A stretch of 64,000 nt of DNA from Tubiluchus corallicola (GCA_030141605.1 JAQGDQ010000760.1:36838-100837), one strand, 5' to 3'; positions 14,957 through 28,328 are shown, counted from the first letter of the stretch. Translations and numbers: made by a program. Notes: generated by a model not told the origin, from the letters alone.

Positions 14957-17900
14957 ATGGCTGCGCACGTGACGTTTTTACCGGTTTTAGTTTCTCTGCT
15001 TTTTGTTTATTTAGTTTTATTAAATTCCTTTGCTCAATGCGGCAGATTAATAAAGCTTACAGAGGATGACTGGACTCAGATGTTGGAAGGCGAATGGATG
15101 GTTGAGTTGTATGTTTTTTGGAATAGTTAAATAAAATTTTTGAAATCGATGAATTTGAGGAGATACAACTAGAACTTAGAAGCAACTCATTTAATATCTG
15201 GTGCTGTCCCAGGTGAACTTCCCATAGTCTTTTGTATAATGAAGCATGCTTTCTCCTACGGTTGGTCAATTATCTTCTAATTATGCTTTACGTAACTAGC
15301 ATTATCTCTTCTGTCAACTTGTGGAACGAACTTCAGGCAACTTGAAAAGTGCATCCTCACTGAGACAATGTAAAAACACGAAAGACAACTTAGAAGAATT
15401 TAAGTCAAGTAAACCCCCTTCATTTTATAGTAGGGACCAGGGTTGGTCAAATTCATCTTACTAGGATGAGGATGGGTTGTAGTCTACTTGCAGCTCATAT
15501 GTATGGTAATCACATAGTTGCTTCTGTACATTGTCGGTGTGGAGCTTTAGAAGATCCTTGTCATTGCTTTCTCGAATGTCCTCTATATCACAACTAACGT
15601 ATTGACAAGTACTATCGATCTATTTTCAGCCATCATTCACAACGATGTTAACATATTGCTGTTTGGGAATTCATCTTATCCAGTGGCATTTGATAATCAT
15701 ATTATTTTGTTGGTTATTCAATTTATTATTCATACTAAACGATTCCTATGAACTTGCTCATCCATAGTCATGAGTTTTCATAACTTTTTATAAACTCTAG
15801 GCACCGCACTTTGCATCATCTCAAATCACTTTCATTAATCATCCTCCACGTTTACCCATTATTGATAATATGGGTTTTTATTCAACATAAAAACTTAAGG
15901 AACATTGTATGCTAAATTGTATTGAACGACGAAAGCTTTTATGGGGAGATTTTAATGCAGTTTCTTCTGAATCTGTTAGGCAATCCGTTTAACTGTCTAT
16001 TGTATCTTATCTTCACATGTATGTATGTTGTATATCAGATTTGTTTGTTAATGTTTAAACCAAAATGTTTGAAACCACAATTTGCTTACTTATTTTGAGA
16101 CGTTTATTAAAGTGCCAAAAAAGTTGTCCGATTTTACATTCTTGGCATGGTGATTCTGCTGAATTTTTTATTTTTATACTACTTTAATTAGGCCTACAAC
16201 ATTTTATTACTATGTACCGTTTACAGAAGACGACTTGAACAAAATTATTACCCGTGACAGCACCTGTTAGTCTGAGTTAAGTTAACTAAGTCTTTAGGAA
16301 AAAGAATAGCAAAATATTTTTTATAAATTCCTGTAGTTGCAAAAGGTTTTAGGAAATCATTAAATTTTTATAGTTTACTAACAATTTGATGCTGTTGTAT
16401 TATTTTAGTGCAGAGACTACATACACAATTATTTACATGTATTGTAATTTTATTGCTGTACATTTTGTGTATACATGTGTTTATTACAATAAAGTGTAAA
16501 AAGTTTTAAATAATATAATATATATTAGGCCCGTAACGATGCATCGTGACATCTTTTACTACGATATGTGTAAAACTAAGGTGCACCCGTATCGTGATTA
16601 ATGATATTTAGGAAACTGGCTTGACTGCTAACAGCTGAAGCGGTTTGAAAATGTAAGCTGTTTAATCTGTAGTAGGCTACCTGCGTTGTTTGCATATATA
16701 ATTGTGTGAAATGGCAAACGTGAACCAGAAAATGCGCAAGCAACTTTTAAAGCTAAAGTATTGATCTGGTTTGCTTTTCTCTGGTTTGCTTGTGATGTAT
16801 CGTCACAGCCTAGTATATATATATATCTATATATATATATATATATCGTGAATATATATATATATATATACTTTATAAATATATACATATAAATATACAT
16901 ATCATAAATTTTTAGTTACAATCTTGGTAAATGCTACTGGTGTCATAATTTAGTAAAGCCATCTAAAGTATTTCTCAGGAAAAACATTTGTGCAATTGGG
17001 CAAAAGTAAAAAATGAGACTGAAACTGACCTGTTTAAGGCGTCGATCGATTTTTTAAGGAGTCAGAGTGTGAGTAGCTAAATGCCTGACTGACTGTAACA
17101 CCAACTTAAAGTGATACGTTGTAAGACAGCCTTTGATTTTATGATTCAATGGGGAGCCATGATTCTCAAATTACGTAGTTGTATGTTTGCAATGTTTTAG
17201 TTTTTTTCTTTAAGTAATAAGAAGTGACAATTAGCTTATTAAAATAATTTTACCTTAAACACAACTTTTACTTAAAGTTATCACATAGTCTGAATTGAAA
17301 TTTTAAAAGTTCAGCAGTCGGAGTCAATAGACTCAAATTGCAACTGACTTCACAACCTCAGAAATTAGGTTTTCATTTACACTATGGTAGTGTAATTTTG
17401 ATTTTATGTAATTACGGAGACTAAATTCAATCAGACAAATTACATCTCACTATTATATTTGTTAAATTTTATAAGAATCTTCTTACAAATTAGTACAACT
17501 TCAAATCAGTAAAATTATCACTATACCCTACTTATTAATAAGAGAAATATAAAATGACATCTTGTTCATTGGAATCTGGCTAACATTGCGATCAACTTGG
17601 TATTGGTTATGTCAGCATTTTATTTCAACTAGCAAAACCCGGCTCGCTTTGACTTTTGCATTACTGCGCCCTTCTCTCACAAGATAGTTTCAGTCAAGGT
17701 GCAAGTTTTCTCTATCTCTTTCATTCTCTCAACCTCCTTTCTGTCTCTCTCTCCTCTCACACACACACCCTCTTTTTCCTTTCTCTCCCTCCTAGTCATT
17801 TTGCTTTTCCCTTTGAAATTTATTGTTAAACAATTAAAACATCTACATCTAGTTAGAATGCAATTTTGTTATCATTGTATCATACTGTTCCAAGAATTTT

Positions 17901-20900
17901 TTCGCATTGAGACAAAAATCAATAATATCTCAGACAGAAATAATTTTTTTGAAAAACGAATACTAGTGGCTGCCCTCCAGGGTATGTCGGTCAAGACAGT
18001 ATATAAAAAATTTGGGTAGGCGTGACATGGTTGTCAAACTAACAGTGCATTCTACTTTCTTGACTGTCCTTCCTGCTGCTCTGTGCATTTTTTGCACTGC
18101 TTAATCTCTGTACATATATTTGTATACTAATTATATCTACCTCCAACTTGGTCTTGTTACGCTTGTTTTGGGCTTTAATAGGGCTTTATTTGCATATATT
18201 GTTTTACGGACTGTAGTGTAAGTATTATACCACATCTTATAGTGTATTATAGATTGGTAAAGTGAAGATTTGTGTGTGAAAGGTACAGATCTATTGTAGG
18301 TCACTTAGCTGACCTAATAACTTCACTTAAAAGCATGATAATAAAAATATAGTACAGTAAGAACATACTTGCTGTCTTTTTGACAAATGTTTCTGTTTAA
18401 TAATGACTTTTTGATCTTGCTTATTCATACTGCAATGTCATGTTCTAAATTAAATCTCGTAAAATAAATCTGCCATATTTATGAGTTTTAAACGAAGTCA
18501 AAAATTCCGGAAATGCATTCAGCTCACTGTATTCTAAGTGCATTGTTGTGAAATTTCGTCATTTTGTTTAGTCCCTCTTGGCTCTTACTTTGACTTATGA
18601 CTTACTTTCAGCCATGCACCCTGGTGCCCAGCTTGTAAATCACTCGAGACCACTTGGCAGGAGTTTTCCACCTGGAGCAAAGACTTGGATATCAATGTTG
18701 CACAAGTAGACGTGACAGAAAATCCGGGACTCAGCGGCCGATTTGTGGTCACTGCTTTGCCTACTATATTCCAGTAAGTACCACTAAATGTATATCTTAC
18801 CTACATAAAATATAAATCATGTTGCGTTTATGTGATAGCACTTTTTGGCATTTCAGTGTCAGGACCAGTATTGACACCTACACAAATACATATAGATACA
18901 TATACATATACATATTTTTAATTGTTAGTGATATTTACGCAGGACTAGACAATCATCAATATTTTTTACTTTTTCCTGCACTAACATGCATGACCAAACT
19001 TTCCAAATGGACCGGAAAACAGTGTATCCAGAAGGGTCTATATCTTTGGGTATTTTCGAAAAACTTATGAGGTTTGCAGTAGATAATGTTTTGCAAATGC
19101 TAAAAAAGTACCTAGCTTAAGATATTGTATTTCTCAAAAAAATTAAGAAAATGATTTTTAAGAATGTAATTTTTTGAGACCCAGACAGATCGTCTTTTTT
19201 TCAATTATGATGGCATTATTTAATATGTTAACTATTGTAACTAAGCAGCAGCTTGAACTATTTGCTTATAAACTAGCTTTTGTATTAAAAGAAAGACATG
19301 CACCGCATTTGTTGATTACCATTATCTATTATTTGTGCAACGACAAAATTTATCATTTTATTTTACTGGTAAAAACTATAATTTGCTATAAATACTGCAA
19401 ATGCACAGTTTAATGGACATACAAGTACCTTAGACATTATTTTTATATTATAGTGTGAAAGATGGTGTGTTTCGTCAGTACACAGGCTCCAGAGATAAAA
19501 ATGAGCTCATGTCTTTTATTGAAGACAAGAAGTGGAGTAAAATTGACAGCGTGCCAACGTGGAAGCGGCCTGATTCGCTGCAGTATGTCTCGTTCATTAA
19601 ATTTTCCATTTTTTATTTATTTGAAGACTGGGCATTTATTTCACTGTTTTATTTCTTTTTTCCTGCTGTTTGTTGTACTAGTGGTAGTAATGATTCGTAG
19701 ATTCATGTTTCTTATCGTTCACAATATATTTTTTAAACTTTTAATCTATTAATTTTAGGGTTAACTGTCATGTTTAATCACATAAATAAGCCCTTTTTTA
19801 TATTTGCTCTAATTTTCAATAATATGACCAGTTACTATTTGTAGTCATCTATTTTTGTATCTACAGTATGGGTGCTCTTGGCTGGTTCTTCCGGTTGTCT
19901 ATGTTTTTACGAGTAAGTAATTTGTTACGTTCTTCAGATATTAGAGTTTTCAATATTTTCTGCAAAATTTTAACTGAGCTGCATGTGTATTAGTTAGCAA
20001 ATGATGTTTGCAGCATAAACAAATTATAGTAGTAATTACATTGCAAATTTTGTTGAAAGTTTTCAGAAAACGAAAGAGAATAGAATGTACAGCTCGGTTG
20101 ATATGTGACCAAAGCAAATAGAGTGGAAATGATTAAGATCATATCCAATGCTGCCAAGATAGTTTGTTATATTGTATGACGCTAAGTTGTAATTTGCATT
20201 TTCTACAAAACAATGCTTCATCTCTTATTTACGTCTTGCATTACTAGGCAACTCACCAAACAATGATGGATGACTATGGTTTACCATACTGGGGATCCTA
20301 CCTCGTGTTTGCTATTGTCACAATAATTGTCGGTTCACTATTGGGACTGGTATGCTTACTAGACTGTTGTTATTTATTCTGTTTACTGGCTCATTAATAG
20401 CAGACAACAAGATATGAGATACGATTTACAAATTATATTGTACAAACATTGGAAGGCCGATAGTCCAGTATTCAGATTTATATGCAGAAACTGGGCCATA
20501 GGTGCAAATATACATATTGGATAATTTGGTATAAAGACTCCTATCTCTTTCTCTTGCTCTTGCTCTCTCTTTCTCTCACTCTCTCACCCTCTCACACACA
20601 TTCTCTCCCTTTCTCTCACTCTCTCCGTCTCTCTAACAAAGACTCAAACTAATCAGAAATATGGCCTTCTCCATTATCTTCTGCACATGTTTGCTGTATT
20701 CACATTCTGTGTTGCTTATTTTTCAACTGAATAAATGAAAAATCTTAGTATTTTGCTCTAATTGGCCTTATCTCCAGCACAGTTATAGGTAATTTCCATA
20801 TAATCACATAATTACTGCATCAGGTAGTGTACTTGTACATGTCATTATATATATCAACTTTATTTGTTTTAAAAAAAATGTTTTTCTGTAGATGATTGTA

Positions 20901-21936
20901 TGCTGCATTGACTGTATATTTCCTGTCTCCAAGACGACAAAAGGATCAGATGTAGCACATAAAAAAGATGATGATGTTAAAGATAGAGGAGCTCCTGCAA
21001 GTGAGTCATCAGAGGTAAATATTTTAGATATTTTTGCTAAAGCCAAAATAGCCAACACAGAATTTCGAGGAGCATGAAATACACTAGTATTTAAGTCATT
21101 ACAGGCTCTTTGCAGCAGCCTGTTAGCTTTGTTTGATGCTTAGTGTTGGATCAATTTATAATACTTGAATGATGCTGTTAGTCATTTGTGTCAGCACGTT
21201 TTTGTTCTTTTTAAAGCAATGTTTACAAGACTTGCATGCATGAGTGTAACAAGTTGATACTACTATTAGTATCAAGTTTTCCCTTTTTACTCTAGGTCTA
21301 TTATAAACTTATCACACAGGCAACTGTGTTAATGGTGTAGAATTAGTGCTATTTGTGACTACCTGCACTTTTGCAACTTTAGCTACTATTGTATGCCTTA
21401 TAATGCAACAGCAGGTGCTGGTTCTTGTATTGTTAATACAAATATAGTATCACTACGAAAAATATCACTTTGAAGACAAAACTTTGAAAATACAGAAAAT
21501 GTTTCGCTCAATTCGTAAAAATTTAACTTGCACTTTTTTCCAGTGTGTTGTATTTCTTAACTTATCCTCAATTATCGCTGCACCATGCATTCAGTAGTGT
21601 CCGTGCCGAACCATTTTTCAAATACTTTCCAAAATTCTCTAACTTTATTAAACTTATTCATCAGGCTTATTAAGTTTAAGTTTGATTTATTTTTAAATTG
21701 TTGATCGTGCTAAAACTAAATCGAGTAAATCAGAATTTTATTTAAATGCTTAATAAAATCGCATGGCAGAGTCAAATGGAGTTTGTTAATCTTGCTCTTT
21801 TCATCATTTGCAGGAGGCTGACGATGAGGAAGATGACAAAGAGAAAAGTGGAGATGATGATGCAGGTGATGGACTCAGCCGAACAGACAGATCATCACCA
21901 CGCCAAAGGAAAAACAAACCGAAAAGGGACGACTGA
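14957..21936 (+). CDS. TMX1: Thioredoxin-related transmembrane protein 1 (TMX1-like), seven exons
   Basis: A type I membrane member of the protein disulfide isomerase family, acting on thiols of client proteins in the ER. Exons: 14957-15108, 18612-18773, 19454-19582, 19867-19912, 20248-20349, 20892-21014 and 21814-21936 (TGA 21934-21936). All junctions are GT-AG and in phase, giving 278 residues against about 280 in human TMX1. The first 28 residues form a signal peptide (FLPVLVSLLFVYLVLL). The thioredoxin fold follows, with APWCPAC (active cysteines at about residues 56 and 59), then DVTENPGLSGRF and the cis-proline segment TALPT. A single membrane helix (about 182-205) follows YGLPYWGSY. 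The tail is very acidic (EEADDEEDDKEK) and then basic, typical of TMX1. The CPAC site is that of TMX1 itself. An upstream in-frame Met exists at 14786, but 14957 puts the signal peptide at the N-terminus. Intron 1 (3.5 kb) holds a LINE scrap and a MITE. Confidence 0.93.
15441..15760 (+). mobile_element. Decayed LINE C-terminal fragment in TMX1 intron 1
   Basis: Translates in pieces to RMGCSLLAAHMYGNH, then CRCGALEDPCHCFLECP and later a FGN...FIIHTKRF pattern. The C-x-C-G...H..LECP layout is the cysteine/histidine motif after the reverse transcriptase of several LINE clades. Stops and frame shifts show decay. It differs in type from the LINE copies at 0.7 kb and 60.3 kb. Confidence 0.6.
16526..16812. 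mobile_element. MITE with terminal inverted repeats, probably hAT-derived
   Basis: The left end (16526-16550, starting TAGGCCCGTAACGATGCATC) and the right end (16792-16812, complement starting TAGGCTGTGACGATACATC) are imperfect inverted copies of about 21-25 bp. The roughly 287 bp are non-coding. The TAGGCC-type GTAACGAT end recalls hAT MITEs. A TA-rich microsatellite abuts the right end and hides any target duplication. Confidence 0.6.
16811..16900. repeat. (TA)n microsatellite
   Basis: Runs of TATATA interrupted by a few other bases, directly next to the MITE right end inside TMX1 intron 1. Confidence 0.9.
17699..17795. repeat. CT-rich low-complexity stretch
   Basis: Pyrimidine-rich TCTCTC and CACACA sequence in TMX1 intron 1; no gene signal. 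Confidence 0.7.
20541..20637. repeat. CT-rich microsatellite in TMX1 intron 5
   Basis: Long run of CTCT, TTCTCT and CACACA units about 190 bp after exon 5; non-coding. Confidence 0.85.
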
Positions 21937-22208
21937 ATCAATTTAAGTTTTCCTCATCTTTTGTACCTGTATCGGTCACCTGTACAAGACACAGTTTATA
22001 ATGCGTAGATGGCGCCGTCTTTTTAGTGTCATGCACTACTAATTTATTCCCAAGAGTAAACCCGAGGCTTGGTTTTGTTTCTTGATGTTAATATTATCAA
22101 GAGTTTGCTACTAAACTAAACGTGAAATATCTCAACTTCTAACACATTCAGTAGTTTTGAAACCAAAGGTGATTTCTTATATATGTATATATATATATAA
22201 GACATCTA

Positions 22209-22214
22209 AATAAA
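22209..22214 (+). terminator. Likely TMX1 poly(A) signal
   Basis: AATAAA 273 bp after the TMX1 stop codon, followed by T-rich and GT-containing sequence. Confidence 0.5.
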
Positions 22215-23539
22215 AATTATTATAAACTTTCAAATAAGTGTTTCCTTGTTACCAATTGAAAAATCTGCCAGTTGAAAGACTACAGAATTTTTTATTTCCC
22301 AACATTTTTGATTTAATTGTGGGTAAAATGCAAATGCGATATCTGTGAATTGTGTGGTAACTGTGTTTTTATAAATTATTGTCATCATTGTTCATTTGTA
22401 AATAATAGCAGCTGGCAGTAAGTACATTCGATGTGATTTTTTTTAATAAATTACTTTTTCATTCCATTCTTTCATCCTTTAAAAATAAAAATGAACATTC
22501 TTTTGTGCAAATACTTTTTTGTTTTCTAGTAGACCTTTGGTAAAGCAAATTAACAAGATTTTTTTTTGTGCATCATGCAAAAACATTTCCAAACTTCTAC
22601 TAAACTATTTCCAATAACCATAATAATTATGTAACAAAGAAAACTTTTATGCAGGGTTCCCTGAGCTTGAATCAGTGTCCTGGAAACACAAAATGTGTGT
22701 ATAGTGACATTAGGCCTCTTTTGAGCCACAGCATCTTTTAGACTGGCAAACATGGATTGCTGATGGTTTCATTTTCATGTGATTAAACGTCAATTTTGCA
22801 TAATGTGCTGTGATTTTTTTTAGTTTAATTGTGGTTTTTGTAGACAAGTTTTGCTTTTGTTTGTTAAATCATAAGGTTGAAACTGTGAATACAGAAACTT
22901 TAGTCTTTGCTGCTTACTAACATTAATTGCCCAGTTTTTCAGACTAAAGTAACCAAGGTTACAAAAATTTTAGGCATACCTTTATTTACCTCTGTGTGCG
23001 TTTTAATTGGTTAGATTGTTAGTGTCAACAGAAGTTAGAGTTAATGCTTGTGTAATGAAGTTCGTTATTACAGCAAAGTAAGTTACACAAGCAAGCTTTT
23101 AACAAAGATGACAGATGATCTAATTTTTGCTTTTCTGTTATTCTATGATATCGCGCTTTATGCGCCTCAGTCGCACCTGCATAATTAGCATAGACTAGGT
23201 GGAGCATTGCATTAAGTATATTATAGAATATATGCTATTTATCACAAACAGCACTTTACATTATTCTAGCCATGGTAACACAATATATTTGCGTATTTAT
23301 AAATAATTTTTTCCTAGGTAGATGTTTTGGAAAAGTTTGCTAGCATTGTTTTTCATGTCTTCCAGTCAATGGCTACCCAATCATAATGATGTCCATGTAC
23401 TTAGGATTGCCAGAAAGTTTTACTAGAAACTTTGCTTGTAGATATTTTTTGAAATTGTTGGAGTGTTTTGATTTTGTTTATATTGGAAATGTATGTCGAG
23501 GAAGCATGGCATGAGCAATTGAGCATAGCTGTGAGCCTT

Positions 23540-23640
23540 GTGTCTTGGGCCAAGGCGAATAATTGAGTGGTTACTGTATAGCAACCGAAATTAAGCAATG
23601 CCAAGCCTGGTCCTTAAACGATGGACAACCATTGAATTCA
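23540..23640 (+). mobile_element. 5S rRNA-like patch (SINE3-type element or 5S pseudogene)
   Basis: At 23587-23608 the sequence GAAATTAAGCA, then AAGCCTGGT follows the order of the 5S rRNA internal control region (GAAGCTAAGCA, then GGGCCTGGT), continuing to ATGGACAACC where 5S has ATGGGAGACC. A second diverged copy lies at 52,330-52,440. Two dispersed copies point to a SINE, but each is much diverged. Confidence 0.45.
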
Positions 23641-24646
23641 ATGCAGACTGTGGGAATTTCCATCGTTCACTATTAGGGGTCTTTACTTCATTTAGAGAAG
23701 AATCAGTCGCCTCTGAATATGTCCGAGTCATGTCTGCCCATCCACTAGTGGCTGATCTTAGAAGAATCAGAATTGTATAAAAAACAACACTGCTTGCTGT
23801 CAACAACTTTCAGTCACCTGTGTGTGTACCCCATAAACAGCAAGTAGCAGCGTGTCAAACTTGTAATATTATAATCGCATTAAGAAGGTTTGTCAACTTG
23901 TTTGTATGAAAAATGAACAGGTGATTATTGTGAAAGGTTTTCTCCTTAGACGATATTCAGTGAATAGATATTACTCTGGCATCATTAGCGTAGTGTGGCA
24001 TTTCAGATAATTTGCACTGATTTAATAGTCATGATTTTTTGAATGAGTTTCTGTTGTTGTTATGAATCAGAAGATTTGTGCTGCCTAATAATCTGCAATA
24101 CTGTGTATAGTTTGAGTAAGAAGAAGCTCAGAGCTCTGCCAAGCTATTAGACATTTCGATCAAACTGTTCTGCCTTGTGGATAATAGGGTCATTGTTACA
24201 AAATTGTCAAAATTATTATTCCTTGTCTGACAGCCTACCATAATATCATTGCTTATTGATTATTATTTTTGTACATAACTCTGGGTGGTGGAAATTGTTT
24301 CTTGTAAATGTAAAAATATGTTTGTAAATTAAGTAAATCAATAAAACAATGTTTGGTAATTGTTATTACAGTATTTTTATGATATGCTGTTTTTTGTTAC
24401 AGAAGCTGCAATTACAGTCATTACTTTTTCATAAAATCAGTTGCGTACGCATAATTTACCTATACAAGTGCATTCACATTGCAACTAAAATTCATAAGTT
24501 GCTACAGTGCAATTCGTGCAGGATGCATATTTGCTACGATACTTAGAGCATCAGCACATTTACTTAAGTTAGACAAGTCATTTTGTGTAATGTTGAATTT
24601 TTCATGCAGAAAAAATTGGCAACAGTTTACTCAAAACTTATGAAAA

Positions 24647-26161
24647 CTAAAACCGCCTTCGCATTACAATATGATACGGTTTTGCTTCTATCACAAGAGG
24701 TTGTTGTTTGGGCTCAAGGTCAGCGTGTTCGTCCTGTGGTAGGGATAGATTATATCTCTGCAGAAAACAAGCAAAGACAACGAAGATATTCACCTTGGCA
24801 ATACTTTCACCCAGGCACACCCGCCGCCCTGCAGAGAATGGCATGAAACTTGGAATTTTTGTCTTAATTTTACCCTCCTCATTTAAGAACCGCTCTGGTT
24901 TAAATACTTCCGGTTCTTCCCAATTGTTCGGATCGAAATGCAGACTGTATGTATTTACCATTACCATGGTATCTTTTGGAATCGCATAACCACCAACTGA
25001 TGTATCCACCGTCGTAGTGTGTGGAGGAATCATTGCTACCAATGGTTTAATTCGCATAACTTCGTGAATTACTGCATCACAGTACGATAAGCGTAGTTTG
25101 TCTTTATCATAGTCGGGTAGTCTTTCTTGGCCAATAACTTTGTCTAGTTCATCTTGCACTTTTTCCTGAACCTCTGGATAAGCAGCCATTAATAAAAATG
25201 CCCACAGCAAAGTCAATGACGTTGTGTCTGTTCCAGCAAAAAATACATCTGTGCAGATTTGGGTAAGATGTGTGTCAGTCAATTCTTCCACTTCTTCCTT
25301 TGAGGCTTCCTCTCTGGCTAAAAGCAAATCATCACAAATGTCCCTGGGGTTATCCTTGTTAAAGGTTTTCACATGTTCATGAAATTTGGCATAACCATAT
25401 TCAAGAAAGTATTTCGTTAAGTCTAAAAATTCCTTTTGCGCGGCTGTCCGAGGGAAGTACCGCAGAAATGGTATGTAATCTGGGGCAAAACCAGCAGCAA
25501 CAAGTGTGTTTATTCTGTCTGTTGAATACCGCAGTTTTTTGAACTGTGTATCGGAAAAGTCAAAACATTTACCGTAGGTCATATTATGAATAATATTGTA
25601 CATGGTATTATATATATATTCTCTTGGGTTAAACTTTTTTTCTTCGAGACTGTCTATGATAGTTGCAATGTTATTGAAACTACTGTGAATTCTTTGAACC
25701 AGTACATCTCTAGAAGCAAAGTGTCTAAACGCGCTATAGCCGAGCTTCCTTTGAACCTGCCAGGTTTTGGTAAAAGTGGAACCTAAGATATTCTTGTAAC
25801 CGTCTGTAAATTGCTCAACCGTCCACGCTTCTGGTCGCCCAGCGAAATCGTTTTGCTTCTTAACAAAAGCTTCTAACGCTTCTTCCACACGATTAATGAT
25901 GATTGTCGTCCGATTTCCAAAATCCAGTGAAATAACAGGTCCATGCTGTTCTGCCAACTGTCGACAATACTTGTAAAGAGGAGTTTTGAAAGAATGAAAG
26001 TAGACCTGTGGAATGTTGCCCACCAAAGGGAAGCTGAACAATCCAGGTGCGAGCTTTTTCTTTTGTCTTTGGTAATAAAAGAAACACAGTGTTACGAGCA
26101 GAGCCAACCACACTCTAGTATCGCCAAAAATAAAACTAGTTGCAGAACTTATTGCTGACAT
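24647..26161 (-). CDS. Cytochrome P450, CYP2 clan (CYP1/CYP17-like), intronless; copy A
   Basis: An ER-bound heme monooxygenase that oxidises small lipophilic substrates with electrons from P450 reductase. A single uninterrupted frame of 504 residues, full family length. It has an N-terminal anchor (WLALLVTLCFFYY), a basic patch and proline hinge (KKKLAPGLFSFPLVGNIP), the C-helix W..QRK..., the I-helix oxygen motif AGTDTT near residue 309, the K-helix HEVMR (ExxR), the PERF segment FKPERF, and the heme loop FMPFSAGRRVCLGE with the cysteine ligand near residue 449. All catalytic motifs are intact. It is roughly 70-75 percent identical to copy B at 56,787-58,301, with the same length and no introns. 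The ATG directly follows TTTCAG, so a 5' untranslated intron ending there is possible. Substrate is unknown; CYP17 or CYP1 resemblance is only by feel. Confidence 0.92.
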   Translation of the reverse strand: MSAISSATSFIFGDTRVWLALLVTLCFFYYQRQKKKLAPGLFSFPLVGNIPQVYFHSFKTPLYKYCRQLAEQHGPVISLDFGNRTTIIINRVEEALEAFVKKQNDFAGRPEAWTVEQFTDGYKNILGSTFTKTWQVQRKLGYSAFRHFASRDVLVQRIHSSFNNIATIIDSLEEKKFNPREYIYNTMYNIIHNMTYGKCFDFSDTQFKKLRYSTDRINTLVAAGFAPDYIPFLRYFPRTAAQKEFLDLTKYFLEYGYAKFHEHVKTFNKDNPRDICDDLLLAREEASKEEVEELTDTHLTQICTDVFFAGTDTTSLTLLWAFLLMAAYPEVQEKVQDELDKVIGQERLPDYDKDKLRLSYCDAVIHEVMRIKPLVAMIPPHTTTVDTSVGGYAIPKDTMVMVNTYSLHFDPNNWEEPEVFKPERFLNEEGKIKTKIPSFMPFSAGRRVCLGESIAKVNIFVVFACFLQRYNLSLPQDEHADLEPKQQPLVIEAKPYHIVMRRRF

Positions 26162-27604
26162 GCTGAAAGATTTTTAACAAGCAAGAGCACACTGTTGAAA
26201 TCAAGAGGTATTTCTACTATTAAACTTCGTGAAAACTGCAAAATGCCTTGTTTCACTGTACCGTGTATCTTTGCCTAACAGTGATGCAATAGGATGACTC
26301 AGCAGTTATTATCCCAAGCTGCTTGAGAAGCAAGTACCGTAACTACAGCCATAGAACCCAAAGTTCAAACAGGTGAGAATAAATATATGCTCGCTGAACA
26401 GAAAAACAAACTCTTAGCTTTTTATCAAGGTCTGTGCCAAAATATAGGTGACTTTTAAGCGCGGCCATTTGGGCACGATCGAGGCATATTTGGGCACAGG
26501 GAAACTTGGACAGTACACGAGGTATGTTAGGGCAAACGGACACTTGTACACGAGATATTGATACGTTCGTAACTAATTTTTGTCTATTAAATTTTTAAAA
26601 ACTCGCGATTTTCCTAACTTTCACTACACTTAAGAATCATCGCTTCACTAAATTACGCATATGCGGTAATTACGGTAACAATTAAAAACACTCGGTTGAC
26701 TCGATCGATCTACAGTTAATGTTATTAGCGAATTCATGAAATGTGACAGCATTATATTTCAGAAATGTCAAATGCATCACAAAAACAGTAAAAACAGAAA
26801 TTAATTCGTGTCACAAACAATATTCACCAAAATTTAGTGTCAGTACATTTGCAATAATTTAACTAGTATTATCACAATACTGTATTCACTAAACGCTTCG
26901 GCTGCTTTAATAATGCGTTGCTTACAGTTCATAAGTTGCTTATACTCACGAAAATCATATTTTTTTCTTACAAAACTTTAGACAAGGATCTTATCCCCAC
27001 TAAAACCAACATTTATTTGCCGTCGCTCATTTAATAGACAACATTAGCACTAATGGCTATTACACTTAGAACAATACATAGGCTATATATTAGATAAAGT
27101 GCAACACACAAAATTAACGAAAATGATATGTAGGTTATATGCCCTGACGTTGGTGGTCACTACAGACTCTTTTTCTTTTTGTCTTCTTGTCTTCTTTTGC
27201 TGTTGTTTTCCTTCCATTTTTGCAATTTCTTTTTGTTTCCCTTTTGCTACCCGATTTTTTTTCTTCTCCTTAATTTTCTTTCTTCTTCCCTTTTTTTACA
27301 TGTAAAACACCATAATTTTTTGCGACAGCTTTTTCATCACTATTATTCTTTTTTGTTTTTCCTTTCTTTTCGATCAGTACTTCGTAATAGGACGTTGACT
27401 TTTAAAAGCATTTCTAATTGCAGTAAGTAGCCATGCAGGCCCTCCTTTTTTCCAAAAGCTACTTACACTTTACACAACCACAAACTATTATGTAACATTA
27501 TTAATTTTTAAATTTTTATGGCCATAATAATTAATGAAGTCAAATAAATAAATTAGGTGAAATGGCACTCGAACTCTATATAACTCGAGCACACTCTACT
27601 AGAA
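26162..27604. other. Intergenic sequence upstream of P450 copy A
   Basis: Presumed promoter side of the leftward P450 gene. A T-rich run lies at 27,160-27,360. No exon, repeat or RNA gene was recognised. Confidence 0.4.
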
Positions 27605-28328
27605 CAGGGTTGCCGTTTATACTATAATTATCAGAATACACGTAATTTGAGGTTTAATTTATACCGTACAAAAAGACAGTAATCGATAATAATTATATAT
27701 GTAGGATCATTTAAATACAAAACAAAAAACGGAAGTTTGAAAACAAATAAACTTTAATTTTATTAATATTGTAGTCTGCAGCATGCTGGTCGCAGTATAT
27801 AGTGGGCACTCACAGTTTTTTGAAAAAAAGCATTAACTTCAAAAAAGAATGTTCATGATAATTATTACGTTAAATTATGATGTATTATATGCTTGTTTTG
27901 CTAATAATTTAACATCCACTTCTTGCCTTCGATCTGCATCACTTTATCTAATGTAACTGTTATTGAAAATGTCATTATAATTATCTAGCTACATTGTTTT
28001 CATGTATTCTGTTGAATTTTTGAACCATAATATTGTGCTGAAAAATTAATGACGACGGCTTGATTCTACACGAGTACAAATTAACGAAGAACATTTTATT
28101 GCGTTATATAGAACATAAAAATAAATGATCATTTTTTACACTTGTTAATGCCACTTTTTGGCATTATTGTAATGTACTTATTAAGTGCATATTAGTAAAG
28201 CAATAATTTGCGGCGATTATGCAATAATTTTAGATTTTGGGCGAAAGTACGATAATTTGACGAGAAACATGATAATTTTTAGCCCCCAATACGAAAATTA
28301 ATCAACATCATACGAAACGGCAACCCTG
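27605..28328. mobile_element. Non-autonomous DNA transposon, hAT-like ends
   Basis: The left end CAGGGTTGCCGTTT (27605-27618) and the right end, complement CAGGGTTGCCGTTTCG (28313-28328), are exact over 14 bp and face each other. The 724 bp between are AT-rich and have no transposase frame. CAGGG...-type ends suggest hAT, but the 8 bp on either side do not match, so no target duplication supports the class. Confidence 0.6.

Larger units (their letters stand above)
21937..24646. other. TMX1 3' untranslated region and intergenic DNA up to the P450 gene
   Basis: AT-rich, with AATAAA at 22209-22214 as the likely TMX1 poly(A) signal and a 5S rRNA-like patch at 23,585-23,630. The rightmost part should include the 3' untranslated region of the leftward P450 gene. 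No further exon was recognised. Confidence 0.5.

Noticed and set aside
24583-24989. Plus-strand frames across the P450 3' end
   Set aside because: Antisense shadows of the P450 coding sequence.
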